64,000 nt of DNA from an uncultured Coriobacteriaceae bacterium (GCA_902788705.1 CADALE010000006.1:62001-126000); one strand, 5' to 3'. Positions 33,704 to 41,667 are shown, numbered from the stretch's first letter. The notes: generated by a model from the sequence alone, not told the origin. Numbers and translations: made by a program.

Positions 33704-34264
33704 TCAGCGCGTGGCCCAGCGGTGTGATGTCACGACGACGGCGCCGATGATGGCAGACAGACAGGCAATCATGACCGGAAGGGGAAGCGCTGGCGTGCCC
33801 GCCTCGGCCTCGCCCGCCTTCACGGCGCTTGCCCCATCAAACGTCAGCTGGTAGGCCACCTCGTGTGGCTTGCTCATGGCCGTGGTGTCCCCGATGACGT
33901 CAAAGGTCCCGTCCATCGCCAAAAGCGGAATCACAAAGACCGAGTTGCCGTCCGCGTTGACGGGCAGGTAGGTCTTGCCGGCGACCACCATGTAGTCGTA
34001 GTTGGGGCTTGACCACTCGATGCGCGCCACGGCCCTCCCGTCCTGCACCGTCACCTCGGCTGGCGAGGACACGCTGGCCTTGCCGCTGCCACCCTGCATG
34101 GTCACGTCCACGAGGTAGGGGCCGTCCTCCCAGCCAAGCGCGATGGCGTCCTCATAGGGGTCGTCCGACACGGGCTCGCCTTGTGCCACGGCTACGCACG
34201 GCACCAGCGCAAGCGCACAGGCAAAAAGCATCGCGAATGCCCAAAGACGCCTCCGGACCCTCAT
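33704..34264 (-). CDS. Membrane-anchored secreted protein with NEAT-like domain
   Basis: A 186-residue protein with a signal peptide (about 1-27, ending AVAQG), one beta-rich domain (about 40-145), and a C-terminal membrane helix (LPVMIACLSAIIGAVVV) followed by HRWATR. The domain pattern YLVDVTMQGGSGKASV-TVQDGRAVARIEWSSPNYDYMVV-VFVIPLLAMDG-HEVAYQLTF resembles NEAT or related heme-binding surface domains, with a Tyr-x-Tyr in the binding-strand position. The assignment is by pattern. It is the last gene of the minus-strand cobU/cobS operon, overlapping the small CobU-like gene by four bases. It shares its layout with the lipoprotein at 17252-17686. A surface role in corrinoid or tetrapyrrole binding is inferred. 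Confidence 0.6.
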   Translation of the reverse strand: MRVRRRLWAFAMLFACALALVPCVAVAQGEPVSDDPYEDAIALGWEDGPYLVDVTMQGGSGKASVSSPAEVTVQDGRAVARIEWSSPNYDYMVVAGKTYLPVNADGNSVFVIPLLAMDGTFDVIGDTTAMSKPHEVAYQLTFDGASAVKAGEAEAGTPALPLPVMIACLSAIIGAVVVTSHRWATR

Positions 34265-34614
34265 TCCGCCCCTCCATCCTTGACGATTGTGGGGATGCCG
34301 CAGACCATGCGCACCACGCGCTTTGCCTCGGCGGCGAGCGCCGCGCAGGTACGACCCACAAGCTCACGCCAGGCACGCTCCTTAGGGTCCATCGGCACGA
34401 CGCCCATGCCCACCTCGCAGCAGCATACCACCGCGCGCGAGGACACGTCTTGGAGGGCGGCGTCATCGAGCGGGCCGTCGCGCAGAAGCTCCTCGAGTGC
34501 CACGAGAACCGGCTTGCCATCGTAGGCCCTCGTGCCCATCTGCTCGTCGTCATAGCCAAGCGAACGCACGTAGCTGCGCTTGCCCGAGGCAAGCCCTCCG
34601 ATCACCAAGACCAT
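34261..34614 (-). CDS. Miniature CobU-like P-loop protein
   Basis: A 117-residue protein that looks like a shortened CobU (adenosylcobinamide kinase/guanylyltransferase). It keeps the P-loop GGLASGKRSYV (near residues 5-15) and the C-terminal CobU block CCCEVGMGVVPMDPKERAWRELVGRTCAALA followed by VVRMVCGIP. It lacks the middle third that in CobU holds the histidine/aspartate region used in guanylylation. Start at MVLVIGG; a longer in-frame start 11 codons up (34647) is possible and would overlap cobS further. It overlaps cobS by 13 bases. It may work with the full-length CobU encoded two genes upstream, or do only one of the two reactions; both ideas are inference. Confidence 0.65.
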   Translation of the reverse strand: MVLVIGGLASGKRSYVRSLGYDDEQMGTRAYDGKPVLVALEELLRDGPLDDAALQDVSSRAVVCCCEVGMGVVPMDPKERAWRELVGRTCAALAAEAKRVVRMVCGIPTIVKDGGAE

Positions 34615-35378
34615 GGGGCACCCACCCTTCCCAGCACCACGATGCACGCAAGCATCAGCAGCTCGGCCATCTGCAGATAGTAGCCCGCGAGGTCACCGCT
34701 CATGCCGCCAAACTCGCGCATGGCGATTCGCCTGACCCAGACGAGCTCTGCCACGGCCACCGCTGCGGTGGCAGCACCAATAAGGCCGTCACACTCCACC
34801 AGGGCGGCAGTGACCAGTCCGAAGACGGCAAGCAGCATCGCGCGCACCGCGGCGCCTGCGTCAGTCGTGCCCTCGGCGGCAAGCATGCCGTCCGAGCTTG
34901 CCTTCTTGAAGGTGACGGTGGCATAGCCGCTGAGGCAGCGGCTTATGATGGGCATGCAGGCCAGCGAGGCAAGGTGACGGGCATCCAGCTCGGTGAAGAG
35001 CGCGACCTGCGCGATGAGGTAGGCGCAGATGCCCATGACCGCAAAGGCCCCCACGTGCGGGTCCTTCAGAATCTCGCGTCGCTTTGTGGGCTCGGCGTAG
35101 CTTGACCGCGCATCAATCACGTCGGCAAGTCCGTCAAGGTGCATGCCGCCCGTGATGGCAAGGGGGATAAGGGCGAGGCCGGCCGCCCTGAGCGTGACGC
35201 CAAAGCCCAGCGCCGCGCAGAGGTGCCACCATCCCCAGAGACAGGCCCCGACGACAGCTCCCACGGCAGGAAAGGCGGCCATCATGTAGCGCCGGTTGCG
35301 CTCGCTCCAGTCGACCTTGGGCATGGGAAGGCGCGAGAACAGCGAGAACGCCATGATGATGGAGCGCAGGGCCGTCAT
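34602..35378 (-). CDS. cobS: Adenosylcobinamide-GDP ribazoletransferase CobS
   Basis: A 258-residue integral membrane enzyme that joins adenosylcobinamide-GDP to alpha-ribazole in the last assembly step. Family motifs: FSLFSRLPMPKVDW at the N-terminus, ITGGMHLDGLADVIDAR (the conserved metal-binding Asp cluster) and KDPHVGAFAVMGICAYL. Six or more hydrophobic segments are present. Length is normal. Its ATG overlaps the cobU stop by four bases, and its end overlaps the miniature CobU gene by 13, so all are made from one minus-strand transcript. Confidence 0.94.
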   Translation of the reverse strand: MTALRSIIMAFSLFSRLPMPKVDWSERNRRYMMAAFPAVGAVVGACLWGWWHLCAALGFGVTLRAAGLALIPLAITGGMHLDGLADVIDARSSYAEPTKRREILKDPHVGAFAVMGICAYLIAQVALFTELDARHLASLACMPIISRCLSGYATVTFKKASSDGMLAAEGTTDAGAAVRAMLLAVFGLVTAALVECDGLIGAATAAVAVAELVWVRRIAMREFGGMSGDLAGYYLQMAELLMLACIVVLGRVGAPWSW

Positions 35379-35908
35379 GCCACGCCACCCTTCACATGGC
35401 AGGGCACGCCTGCAACCACCTCGACCACCTCGTCAAACGACGCGGCGATACGGCAGTTGAGCGCCCCTATGAGGCGCACCCACTCGTTGGTGGACTCAAG
35501 GCGATAGGCGCCTTCGCCCCCAACCTCGTTTCCCACGAGCACTGTGTGATCGTAGCTTTGGCCCAGCGCCTCCACCTCGCCGACAAGCCGCTCAAGCACC
35601 ACGGCGGGGTCTGCCATGGTGCCGTCCGGGGCAAAGAGGGCGTTGGCAACGAGGTTGCCCAGGTCGTCGACAAGCACGACGCCGCTACCCCCATCATGGC
35701 ATGCCGCCACAAGCGAGTCTGGGCACTCGACGGTAATGAAGCCCAGCTCAGCGCGCTGGCTACGATGACGGCGAATGCGCTTGCCCGCTTCGGCGCCGTC
35801 GTTTCGCATGGTTGCGACATAGGTGCGCCTTGGCGCAAGGCTCGCAGCCAGCCGCTCGGCATAGGCCGACTTGCCGCTACCCGATCCGCCCACGACGAGC
35901 GTCCTCAT
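35375..35908 (-). CDS. cobU: Adenosylcobinamide kinase/guanylyltransferase CobU
   Basis: A 177-residue CobU that phosphorylates adenosylcobinamide and then transfers GMP from GTP. The P-loop is VGGSGSGKSAYAERLA (6-21), followed by YVATMRNDGAEAGKRIRRHRSQRAELGF with the RIxxHxxxR guanylylation-site pattern, LVDDLGNLVAN, and the VGNEVGGEGAY block. Start MRTLVVGG is set by family alignment and by overlap with the upstream Cys-rich gene (ATGA). The open frame upstream is only a shadow of that gene. It is the full-length partner to the short CobU-like protein two genes downstream. Confidence 0.92.
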   Translation of the reverse strand: MRTLVVGGSGSGKSAYAERLAASLAPRRTYVATMRNDGAEAGKRIRRHRSQRAELGFITVECPDSLVAACHDGGSGVVLVDDLGNLVANALFAPDGTMADPAVVLERLVGEVEALGQSYDHTVLVGNEVGGEGAYRLESTNEWVRLIGALNCRIAASFDEVVEVVAGVPCHVKGGVA

Positions 35909-36180
35909 GAGCGGCCCTCCGCATCGGCGCGGGCAAGGTCTGCCAGCAAGGGGAAGAGCTCGCGCACCACCCGAACCCCGCCGTCGCCGTCGTGCAGGCG
36001 GGTGCAGGCCGAGCAGTCCTTGATGCCGCGCTCGGTGTATGCGTAGTTGCCACCGCATCGTGGGCCCAGCGCATAGAGGGGGCAGTAGCAAAAGAGGCAG
36101 TTGAACCGCTGCGGGTCCACACCCTCGTGACAGGGGAAGTACGGGCAGGCATGGTTTTGGAAGAAGCCCGATCCGTCCAT
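35905..36180 (-). CDS. Cysteine-rich small-domain protein of cobalamin clusters
   Basis: A 91-residue protein with nine cysteines in the pattern CPYFPCH, NCLFCYCPLY, PRCGG and DCSACTRLH. This matches the 'cysteine-rich small domain' family often found next to cobU/cobS/cbi genes in anaerobes and archaea. The spacing suggests binding of a metal or Fe-S cluster; function is unproved. It is the first gene of the minus-strand operon, its end overlapping cobU by four bases. A TATAAT -10 box (36219-36224 on the complement) is 38 bases before its ATG. Confidence 0.82.
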   Translation of the reverse strand: MDGSGFFQNHACPYFPCHEGVDPQRFNCLFCYCPLYALGPRCGGNYAYTERGIKDCSACTRLHDGDGGVRVVRELFPLLADLARADAEGRS

Positions 36181-36218
36181 GCGCCATCCTTCCTCGCGGC
36201 TCTCCTACATGCGTGGCG

Positions 36219-36224
36219 ATTATA
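36219..36224 (-). promoter_or_regulatory. -10 box of the minus-strand cobalamin operon
   Basis: A consensus TATAAT on the minus strand lies 38 bases before the Cys-rich gene. No good -35 is seen at 16-18 bases. No second cobalamin riboswitch is visible here, so this operon may be controlled differently from the plus-strand one. Confidence 0.45.
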
Positions 36225-36267
36225 CCGCCGGCATGTGAGGGACGTCCGTGGGAAATACTTAGGTACC

Positions 36268-36296
36268 TTGCAATCTCTCTGTGGCGGGCATATCAT
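36268..36296 (+). promoter_or_regulatory. Promoter of the MarR-ABC operon with possible operator
   Basis: TTGCAA (36268-36273), a 17-base spacer and TATCAT (36291-36296) form a strong promoter. An AGGTACCT palindrome (36261-36268) touches the -35, and a second GGTACC lies at the ribosome binding region just before the marR GTG. Both could be MarR sites. Confidence 0.65.
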
Positions 36297-36326
36297 GGAT
36301 GGGTCTAATCGAAGGGGGGGGTACCT

Positions 36327-36779
36327 GTGCATACAACGGACGGCGAGCACGACCGCATCAGCCATCGCATCCTTCACCATCTTGGCTTCTTTGGCCACTA
36401 CATGCATTTCAACGTAGGCGGGCGCTCGGGCAAGCAGCACATGCTTGCCAAGCTGCACATGGCTGGCGGCCACCTGTCACAGCGCGAGCTGCTGGACCGC
36501 TCCGACGTCAGCTCGGCGACCCTCTCCGAGGTACTGTCAAAGCTGGAGGCCGAGGGGCTTATCGTGCGTGAGCGATCCGAGGAGGACCGCCGCCAGATGC
36601 AGGTCTCGCTCACCGAGGAGGGGCTTGCCCAGGCGGCGAGGCAGAAGGCGGCCTTCGACGAGTTCGAGGCATGTTGCCTCTCGTGCCTGGACGACGACGA
36701 GCAGGAGCAGCTGTTGGGACTGCTTGACAGGCTGGAGCAGCACTGGAAGCAGATGGAGTGGAAAGGGGATTGCGCATGA
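36327..36779 (+). CDS. MarR family transcriptional regulator
   Basis: A 150-residue MarR-type regulator. The winged helix-turn-helix covers about residues 40-110: MLAKLHMAGGHLSQRELLDRSDVSSATLSEVLSKLEAEGLIVR, then the wing RSEEDRRQMQVSLTEEG. Terminal helices would form the dimer. Its GTG start follows a run of Gs that serves as the ribosome binding site. Its stop overlaps the first ABC exporter gene by four bases (ATGA), so regulator and exporter are co-expressed. Ligand-relieved repression of this multidrug-type exporter is the likely role (inference from the arrangement). Confidence 0.92.
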   Translation: MHTTDGEHDRISHRILHHLGFFGHYMHFNVGGRSGKQHMLAKLHMAGGHLSQRELLDRSDVSSATLSEVLSKLEAEGLIVRERSEEDRRQMQVSLTEEGLAQAARQKAAFDEFEACCLSCLDDDEQEQLLGLLDRLEQHWKQMEWKGDCA

Positions 36780-38800
36780 GCCAAGAGCAACACGACAAGA
36801 CCATGGCGCATCTCACGCTGGGGGAGATATTCAAGACCCTCGGCGGGAGCATCCGGGAGAACAAGAAGAACTCGCTCATTGCGCCTATATTCGTGGCGGG
36901 CGAGGTCGTCATCGAGTGCGTGATTCCGTTCGTCACGTCGCAGCTCATCAACCAGATGAACGCCGGCTGCGGCGTCGACGTCATCGCGCGCTACGGCATA
37001 ATCCTGGCGCTGCTCGCCATCGTGAGCTTGGGCTGCGGAGCCACCGCAGGCATCGCCTGCTCCATTGCCTCAACGGGCTTTGCCCGCAACCTGCGTCACG
37101 ACATGTTCGAGGCCATCCAGAAGTTCAGCTTCTCCAACATCGACCGCTTCAGCACCAACTCGCTGGTCACGCGCCTCACCACCGACGTGCAGAACGTGCA
37201 GATGGCTTACATGCAGATCATCCGCTCTGCCGTGCGCAGCCCGCTCATGATCGTGTTCGCCGCCACGATGGCCTTCGTGTCCGGCGGCCCCATGGCGACG
37301 CTCTACGTAGTGGTGGGCTTCTTCCTGGGCTTTGCGCTCATCGGCATCGCGCGCACGGTCATGCCCATCTTCCGGCGCATCTTCAAGAAGTACGACCGGC
37401 TCAACGAGTCGGTTGAGGAGAACGTCTCCGGCATCCGCGTGGTTAAGAGCTTCGTGCGCGAGGCCTACGAGAAGCAGAAGTTCGAGCGCGCGTCGGGCGA
37501 GGTGTTCCAGGACTTCTGGGGCGCTGAGCGCATCCTTGCCTGGAACGGCCCGATCATGACCTTTGCTGTGGACACCATCTACACCTTCGTAATCTACTTC
37601 GCCTCCCGCCGCATCGTCACCACCGCCGGTACCGCCATGCAGGTGGGCAACATGAGCGCCCTCATCACCTACGGCTTCTCCATGCTCATGAGCCTCAACA
37701 TGCTCTCGATGATCTTCGTCATGATCACCATGGCCGAGGAGAGCTCTCGCCGCATCTGCGAGGTGCTGCTTGAGGAGCCCGACCTGGCCAACCCGGACAA
37801 CCCCGTGATGGAGGTGGCCGACGGCTCGGTGGACTTCGACAACGTCAGCTTTGCCTATCATCCCGAGACCGGCCGCTTCGCCCTGAGGGACATCAACCTG
37901 CACATCAAGAGTGGCGAGGTCATCGGCATCATCGGCGGAACAGGCTCGTCCAAGTCGTCGCTCATCCAGCTCATCAGCCGCCTGTACGACGCTACCGAGG
38001 GCTCGGTAAAGGTGGGCGGCGTGGACGTGCGCGACTACGACATGGACACCCTGCGCAACCAGGTTGCCGTGGTGCTGCAGCGCAACGTGCTGTTCAGCGG
38101 CACCATCAAGGACAACCTGCGCTGGGGCGACGAGAACGCGACCGACGAGGAGCTGGTGGAGGCCTGCCGCCTGGCCCAGGCGGACGAGTTCATCCAGCAG
38201 TTCCCCGACGGCTACGACACCTACATCGAACAGGGCGGCACCAACGTATCCGGCGGCCAGAAGCAGCGTCTCTGCATCGCCCGCGCCCTGCTCAAGAAGC
38301 CCAAGATCCTGATCCTCGACGACTCGACGAGTGCGGTGGACACCAAGACCGACCGCCTCATCCGCGAGGGCTTCAAGAGCTTCATCCCCGAGACCACCAA
38401 GATCATCATCGCCCAGCGTACGGGCTCGGTGGAGGACGCCGACCGCATCGTGGTGATGGACGACGGCGCCATCAGTGCCGTGGGCACCCACGAGGAGCTG
38501 CTGCGCACGAGCGAGATCTATCGTGAGGTGTATCTCACGCAGAACAAGGCCAGCCACGACGAGGCGATGGTAGGCCAGGAGGTGACCGACCCGGTGAGCG
38601 GCATCGGCACGCCGGTCGAGGACCGCGCGGCCAACGTGTCCGAGGAGGACATGGCAGCTGCCCGCGAGCACGTGACGGTGGTGCCCGCAACCCACTCGCG
38701 CAAACATGAGGCAGAGCCTCGCATGAAGAGCCCCAGCGCGCAGCTGGCCAACACGGCCATGCGTGGCGAGAATGTGGAAGGGGGCGATCTGAATGCCTAG
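36776..38800 (+). CDS. ABC exporter subunit with degenerate ATP site (heterodimer partner A)
   Basis: A 674-residue half-transporter: six membrane helices (about 35-330), then an ATPase domain. Walker A is GGTGSSKSS (near 387-395), the signature is VSGGQKQR, and Walker B is ILILDDS with Asp516 where the catalytic Glu normally is. One degenerate site like this is typical of heterodimeric multidrug exporters (LmrCD, EfrCD, TM287/288). After the ATPase domain there is an unusual polar tail of about 75 residues (from HDEAMVGQEV). Start at MSQEQHD overlaps marR; it overlaps the partner gene by eight bases. Confidence 0.92.
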   Translation: MSQEQHDKTMAHLTLGEIFKTLGGSIRENKKNSLIAPIFVAGEVVIECVIPFVTSQLINQMNAGCGVDVIARYGIILALLAIVSLGCGATAGIACSIASTGFARNLRHDMFEAIQKFSFSNIDRFSTNSLVTRLTTDVQNVQMAYMQIIRSAVRSPLMIVFAATMAFVSGGPMATLYVVVGFFLGFALIGIARTVMPIFRRIFKKYDRLNESVEENVSGIRVVKSFVREAYEKQKFERASGEVFQDFWGAERILAWNGPIMTFAVDTIYTFVIYFASRRIVTTAGTAMQVGNMSALITYGFSMLMSLNMLSMIFVMITMAEESSRRICEVLLEEPDLANPDNPVMEVADGSVDFDNVSFAYHPETGRFALRDINLHIKSGEVIGIIGGTGSSKSSLIQLISRLYDATEGSVKVGGVDVRDYDMDTLRNQVAVVLQRNVLFSGTIKDNLRWGDENATDEELVEACRLAQADEFIQQFPDGYDTYIEQGGTNVSGGQKQRLCIARALLKKPKILILDDSTSAVDTKTDRLIREGFKSFIPETTKIIIAQRTGSVEDADRIVVMDDGAISAVGTHEELLRTSEIYREVYLTQNKASHDEAMVGQEVTDPVSGIGTPVEDRAANVSEEDMAAAREHVTVVPATHSRKHEAEPRMKSPSAQLANTAMRGENVEGGDLNA

Positions 38801-40841
38801 CAAGAGCACGAATGCTGCGCCGAAGAGCGCGGTGGAGACCATCCTCTCCGACCCGGCCCGCATCAAGGATGCGCCGCAGCCTGGTCAGCAGGCAGAGCCC
38901 GAGAACGCCGGCGTGCCCGGCAAGGGCAGCCGCGGCCGCCGTGCCGCCAACCCGATGCAGGTGCTGCGCGGCGTCCTCAAGCTGGTCTACACCTTCTACC
39001 CGGTCCAGTTCGTGGCGCTGGTCGCGACGGTGGTCGCGGCTGCCGCCCTCTCCAGCCTTCCGTCGGTCTTCCTGCAGCGCGCCATCAACGTGATCACCAA
39101 GTACTGGCAGAGCGGCGACTGGGCCGCTGCCCAGCCCGAGATCAAGGCCATCACGTTCACGCTCATCGCGGTGTATGTCGTCGCGCTGCTCTGCCAGATT
39201 GCGCAGACGCAGCTTGGCGCCTTCGTCACGCAGGGCACCCTCATGAAGATGCGCAATAAGATGTTCGAGCATATGGAGGACCTGCCCATCCGCTTCTTCG
39301 ACCAGAACAAGCGCGGCGACGTGATGAGCTACTACACCAACGACGTCGACGCCCTGCGCCAGCTGGTGGGCGTGGCCCTGCCCAACCTGCTTACCATGGG
39401 CGTGGCCATGTTCTCCGTCACGTGCATCATGCTGTGGTACTCCATCCCGCTCACGTGCGTGGTGCTGGTGATGGTGGGCTTCATGGGCTGGTTCACGCGC
39501 TTCATGGGCGGGCGCTCCTCGCGCTTCTTCCTGGCGCAGCAGCACGCCATCGGTCGTGCCGAGGGCTTTGCCGAGGAGGCCATGAACGGCGAGAAGGTCA
39601 TCAAGGTCTTCACGCACGAGCGGCAGATGCAGGAGGAGTTCGACCGCGTGAACGACGAGCTCTTTGAGGCTGCCAAGCAGGCCAACATCTACTCCAACAT
39701 CCTGGGCCCCATCCTCATGAACCTGGGCAACCTTGCCTACGTGATCGTGGCCCTTGCCGGCGGCATCTTCCTGGCCGTGGGCATCCCCAACCCGTGCATC
39801 TCGGGCATGGCGCTTACCATCGACATCGTGATTCCGTTCCTCAACCTCACCAAGCGCTTCGCCGGCTCCATTGGCCAGATCTCGCACCAGATCAACTTCG
39901 TGGTGATGGGCCTTGCCGGTGCCGAGCGCATCTTCCAGCTGCTTGACGAGGTGCCCGAGACGGACGAGGGCTACGTCGACCTGGTGCGCGTGCGCATGGA
40001 CGACGACATGGTGGACGTTGTCGAGGAGCTTGATTCCACTGACCGCAGCGGCATCTGGGCGTGGAAGCACCCGCACCAGGAGACCGGCATCGTGGACTAC
40101 ACCCCCGTCATGGGCGACGTGATACTGGATGACGTGGACTTTGGCTATGTGCCCGACCACATCGTGCTGCACAACATCGACATCGCCGCCTTCCCGGGCC
40201 AGAAGGTCGCCTTCGTCGGAGCCACCGGCGCCGGCAAGACCACCATCACCAACCTCATCAACCGCTTCTACGACATCGCCGACGGCAAGATCCGCTACGA
40301 CGGCATCAACATCAACAAGATCCGCAAGGAGTCGCTGCGCCGCTCGCTGGGCATCGTGCTGCAGGACGTGAACCTGTTCACGGGCACGGTCATGGACAAC
40401 ATTCGCTACGGTCGCCTCGACGCCACCGACGAGCAGTGCATCCAGGCCGCCAAGCTGGTGGGCGCGCACTCCTTCATCAGCCGCCTGCCGCAGGGCTACG
40501 ACACGATGCTTACCGACAATGCCGAGGGCCTGTCGCAGGGCCAGCGCCAGCTGCTGTCCATCGCGCGCGCCGCGGTCGCTGACCCGCCGGTCATGATTCT
40601 GGACGAGGCCACCAGCTCCATCGATACCCGTACCGAGCAGATCGTGAGCCGCGGCATGGACGCGCTCATGGAGGGGCGCACCACCTTCGTGATCGCACAC
40701 CGCCTCTCCACCGTGCGCAACTCCGACGTAATCATCGTCCTCGACCACGGACGGATAATCGAGCGGGGCACGCACGACGAGCTGATCGCCCAGAAGGGCA
40801 CGTACTACCAGCTGTACACCGGCGCCTTCGAGCTGGAGTAG
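38793..40841 (+). CDS. ABC exporter subunit with canonical ATP site (heterodimer partner B)
   Basis: A 682-residue half-transporter. A polar, Pro/Ala-rich N-terminal extension of about 60 residues precedes six membrane helices. The ATPase domain has Walker A GATGAGKTT, signature LSQGQRQL (Gln in place of the first Gly) and Walker B VMILDEATSSID with the catalytic Glu605. It ends YYQLYTGAFELE. Together with the previous gene it should form an exporter with one active and one degenerate site. Sequence similarity to known multidrug or lipid exporters is general; cargo is unknown. The inverted repeats that follow may end the operon. Confidence 0.93.
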   Translation: MPSKSTNAAPKSAVETILSDPARIKDAPQPGQQAEPENAGVPGKGSRGRRAANPMQVLRGVLKLVYTFYPVQFVALVATVVAAAALSSLPSVFLQRAINVITKYWQSGDWAAAQPEIKAITFTLIAVYVVALLCQIAQTQLGAFVTQGTLMKMRNKMFEHMEDLPIRFFDQNKRGDVMSYYTNDVDALRQLVGVALPNLLTMGVAMFSVTCIMLWYSIPLTCVVLVMVGFMGWFTRFMGGRSSRFFLAQQHAIGRAEGFAEEAMNGEKVIKVFTHERQMQEEFDRVNDELFEAAKQANIYSNILGPILMNLGNLAYVIVALAGGIFLAVGIPNPCISGMALTIDIVIPFLNLTKRFAGSIGQISHQINFVVMGLAGAERIFQLLDEVPETDEGYVDLVRVRMDDDMVDVVEELDSTDRSGIWAWKHPHQETGIVDYTPVMGDVILDDVDFGYVPDHIVLHNIDIAAFPGQKVAFVGATGAGKTTITNLINRFYDIADGKIRYDGININKIRKESLRRSLGIVLQDVNLFTGTVMDNIRYGRLDATDEQCIQAAKLVGAHSFISRLPQGYDTMLTDNAEGLSQGQRQLLSIARAAVADPPVMILDEATSSIDTRTEQIVSRGMDALMEGRTTFVIAHRLSTVRNSDVIIVLDHGRIIERGTHDELIAQKGTYYQLYTGAFELE

Positions 40842-40899
40842 GCTGCCGGGCTCGTCGGGCGGGCCCAAAGCGCACGCGGCGTACCGTTGCCGCATCTTG

Positions 40900-40972
40900 C
40901 CTGCCATGGGGGGCTACCCCCCATGGCAGGTTCACCCCTTCTCTGCCATGGGGGCTACCCCCCCATGGCAGG
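40900..40972. repeat. Two tandem copies of a perfect hairpin around CCATGG
   Basis: Copy 1 (40900-40930) has 14-base arms CCTGCCATGGGGGG/CCCCCCATGGCAGG with loop CTA. Copy 2 (about 40943-40972) has the same arms except for five Gs against seven Cs. Both point the same way and fill the gap between the ABC exporter and the cyclophilin gene, ending just before its ribosome binding site. Confidence 0.85.
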
Positions 40973-40989
40973 TTGTTGAAAGGAATCAC

Positions 40990-41667
40990 ATGAGCCTTCA
41001 GATGAACCGCCGCGCGTTCCTCGCGCTCTCGCTCCTTGCCCCCCTCAGCCTCGCCTCGTGCGGCGGCTCTGCCGCCGACACCGAGCCAACCTCGACGACG
41101 ACTGACGACGTCGCGACGAGCGAAGTCCAGGGTGGACCATTGAGCGCCCCGCTGGACAACGGCTATGGGTCGGGAACCCATCACGTGACCATTGACGTGG
41201 AGGGCTACGGTACCATCACGCTCGAGCTTGACGCCGACATCGCCCCCGTCACGGTGAGCAACTTCGCCGACCTCGTGGAGAACGGCTTCTACGATGGCCT
41301 CACCTTCCACCGCATCATCGACGGCTTCATGATTCAGGGCGGTGACCCGCTGGGCAACGGCACGGGCGGTTCGAGCCGCTCCATCATTGGCGAGTTTGCC
41401 CTCAACGGCGTGGATAACCCCATCTCGCACGTGCGCGGCGTCATCTCGATGGCGCGCTCCAGCGACCCCAACTCGGCATCGTCGCAGTTCTTCATCGTGC
41501 ACCAGGACAGCACCTACCTTGACGGGCAGTATGCTGCGTTCGGCATGGTGACCGAGGGCATCGAGGTGGTCGATGCCATCGCTACCAGCGTCCCCGTGCA
41601 GGACGACAACGGTACGGTGGCCGCCAAGGACCAGCCGCGCATCACGTCTATGAAGATGGTGGACTGA
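40990..41667 (+). CDS. Exported cyclophilin-type peptidyl-prolyl isomerase lipoprotein
   Basis: A 225-residue protein. The signal has NRRAFLALSLLAPLSLASC with lipobox Cys24, then a Thr/Ser/Asp-rich linker, then a cyclophilin domain (about 60-225). Cyclophilin blocks: NFADLVENGFYDGLTFHRIIDGFMIQGGDP and ISMARSSDPNSASSQFFIVH, including catalytic Arg in FHRI and the FFI strand. It would help fold secreted proteins at the cell surface. The start ATG has AAAGGA upstream. It stands alone after two tandem hairpins, so it probably has its own transcript or depends on readthrough from the ABC operon. Confidence 0.92.
   Translation: MSLQMNRRAFLALSLLAPLSLASCGGSAADTEPTSTTTDDVATSEVQGGPLSAPLDNGYGSGTHHVTIDVEGYGTITLELDADIAPVTVSNFADLVENGFYDGLTFHRIIDGFMIQGGDPLGNGTGGSSRSIIGEFALNGVDNPISHVRGVISMARSSDPNSASSQFFIVHQDSTYLDGQYAAFGMVTEGIEVVDAIATSVPVQDDNGTVAAKDQPRITSMKMVD

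Noticed and set aside
36181..36326. Search for a second cobalamin riboswitch before the minus-strand cob operon or the MarR gene
   Set aside because: No aptamer-like CCGG...CTCCGG or B12-box sequence; only -10/-35 boxes and GGTACC palindromes.
37070..40907. Very long minus-strand open frames opposite the ABC exporter genes (about 600 and 790 codons)
   Set aside because: They lie antisense to two genes with complete ABC motifs, show His/Val/Leu/Gly-rich low-complexity translation typical of the complement of high-GC coding DNA, and match no family.
40900..40972. Repeats considered as a small CRISPR array
   Set aside because: Only two units with a 12-base gap, fully palindromic, no unique spacers and no cas genes.
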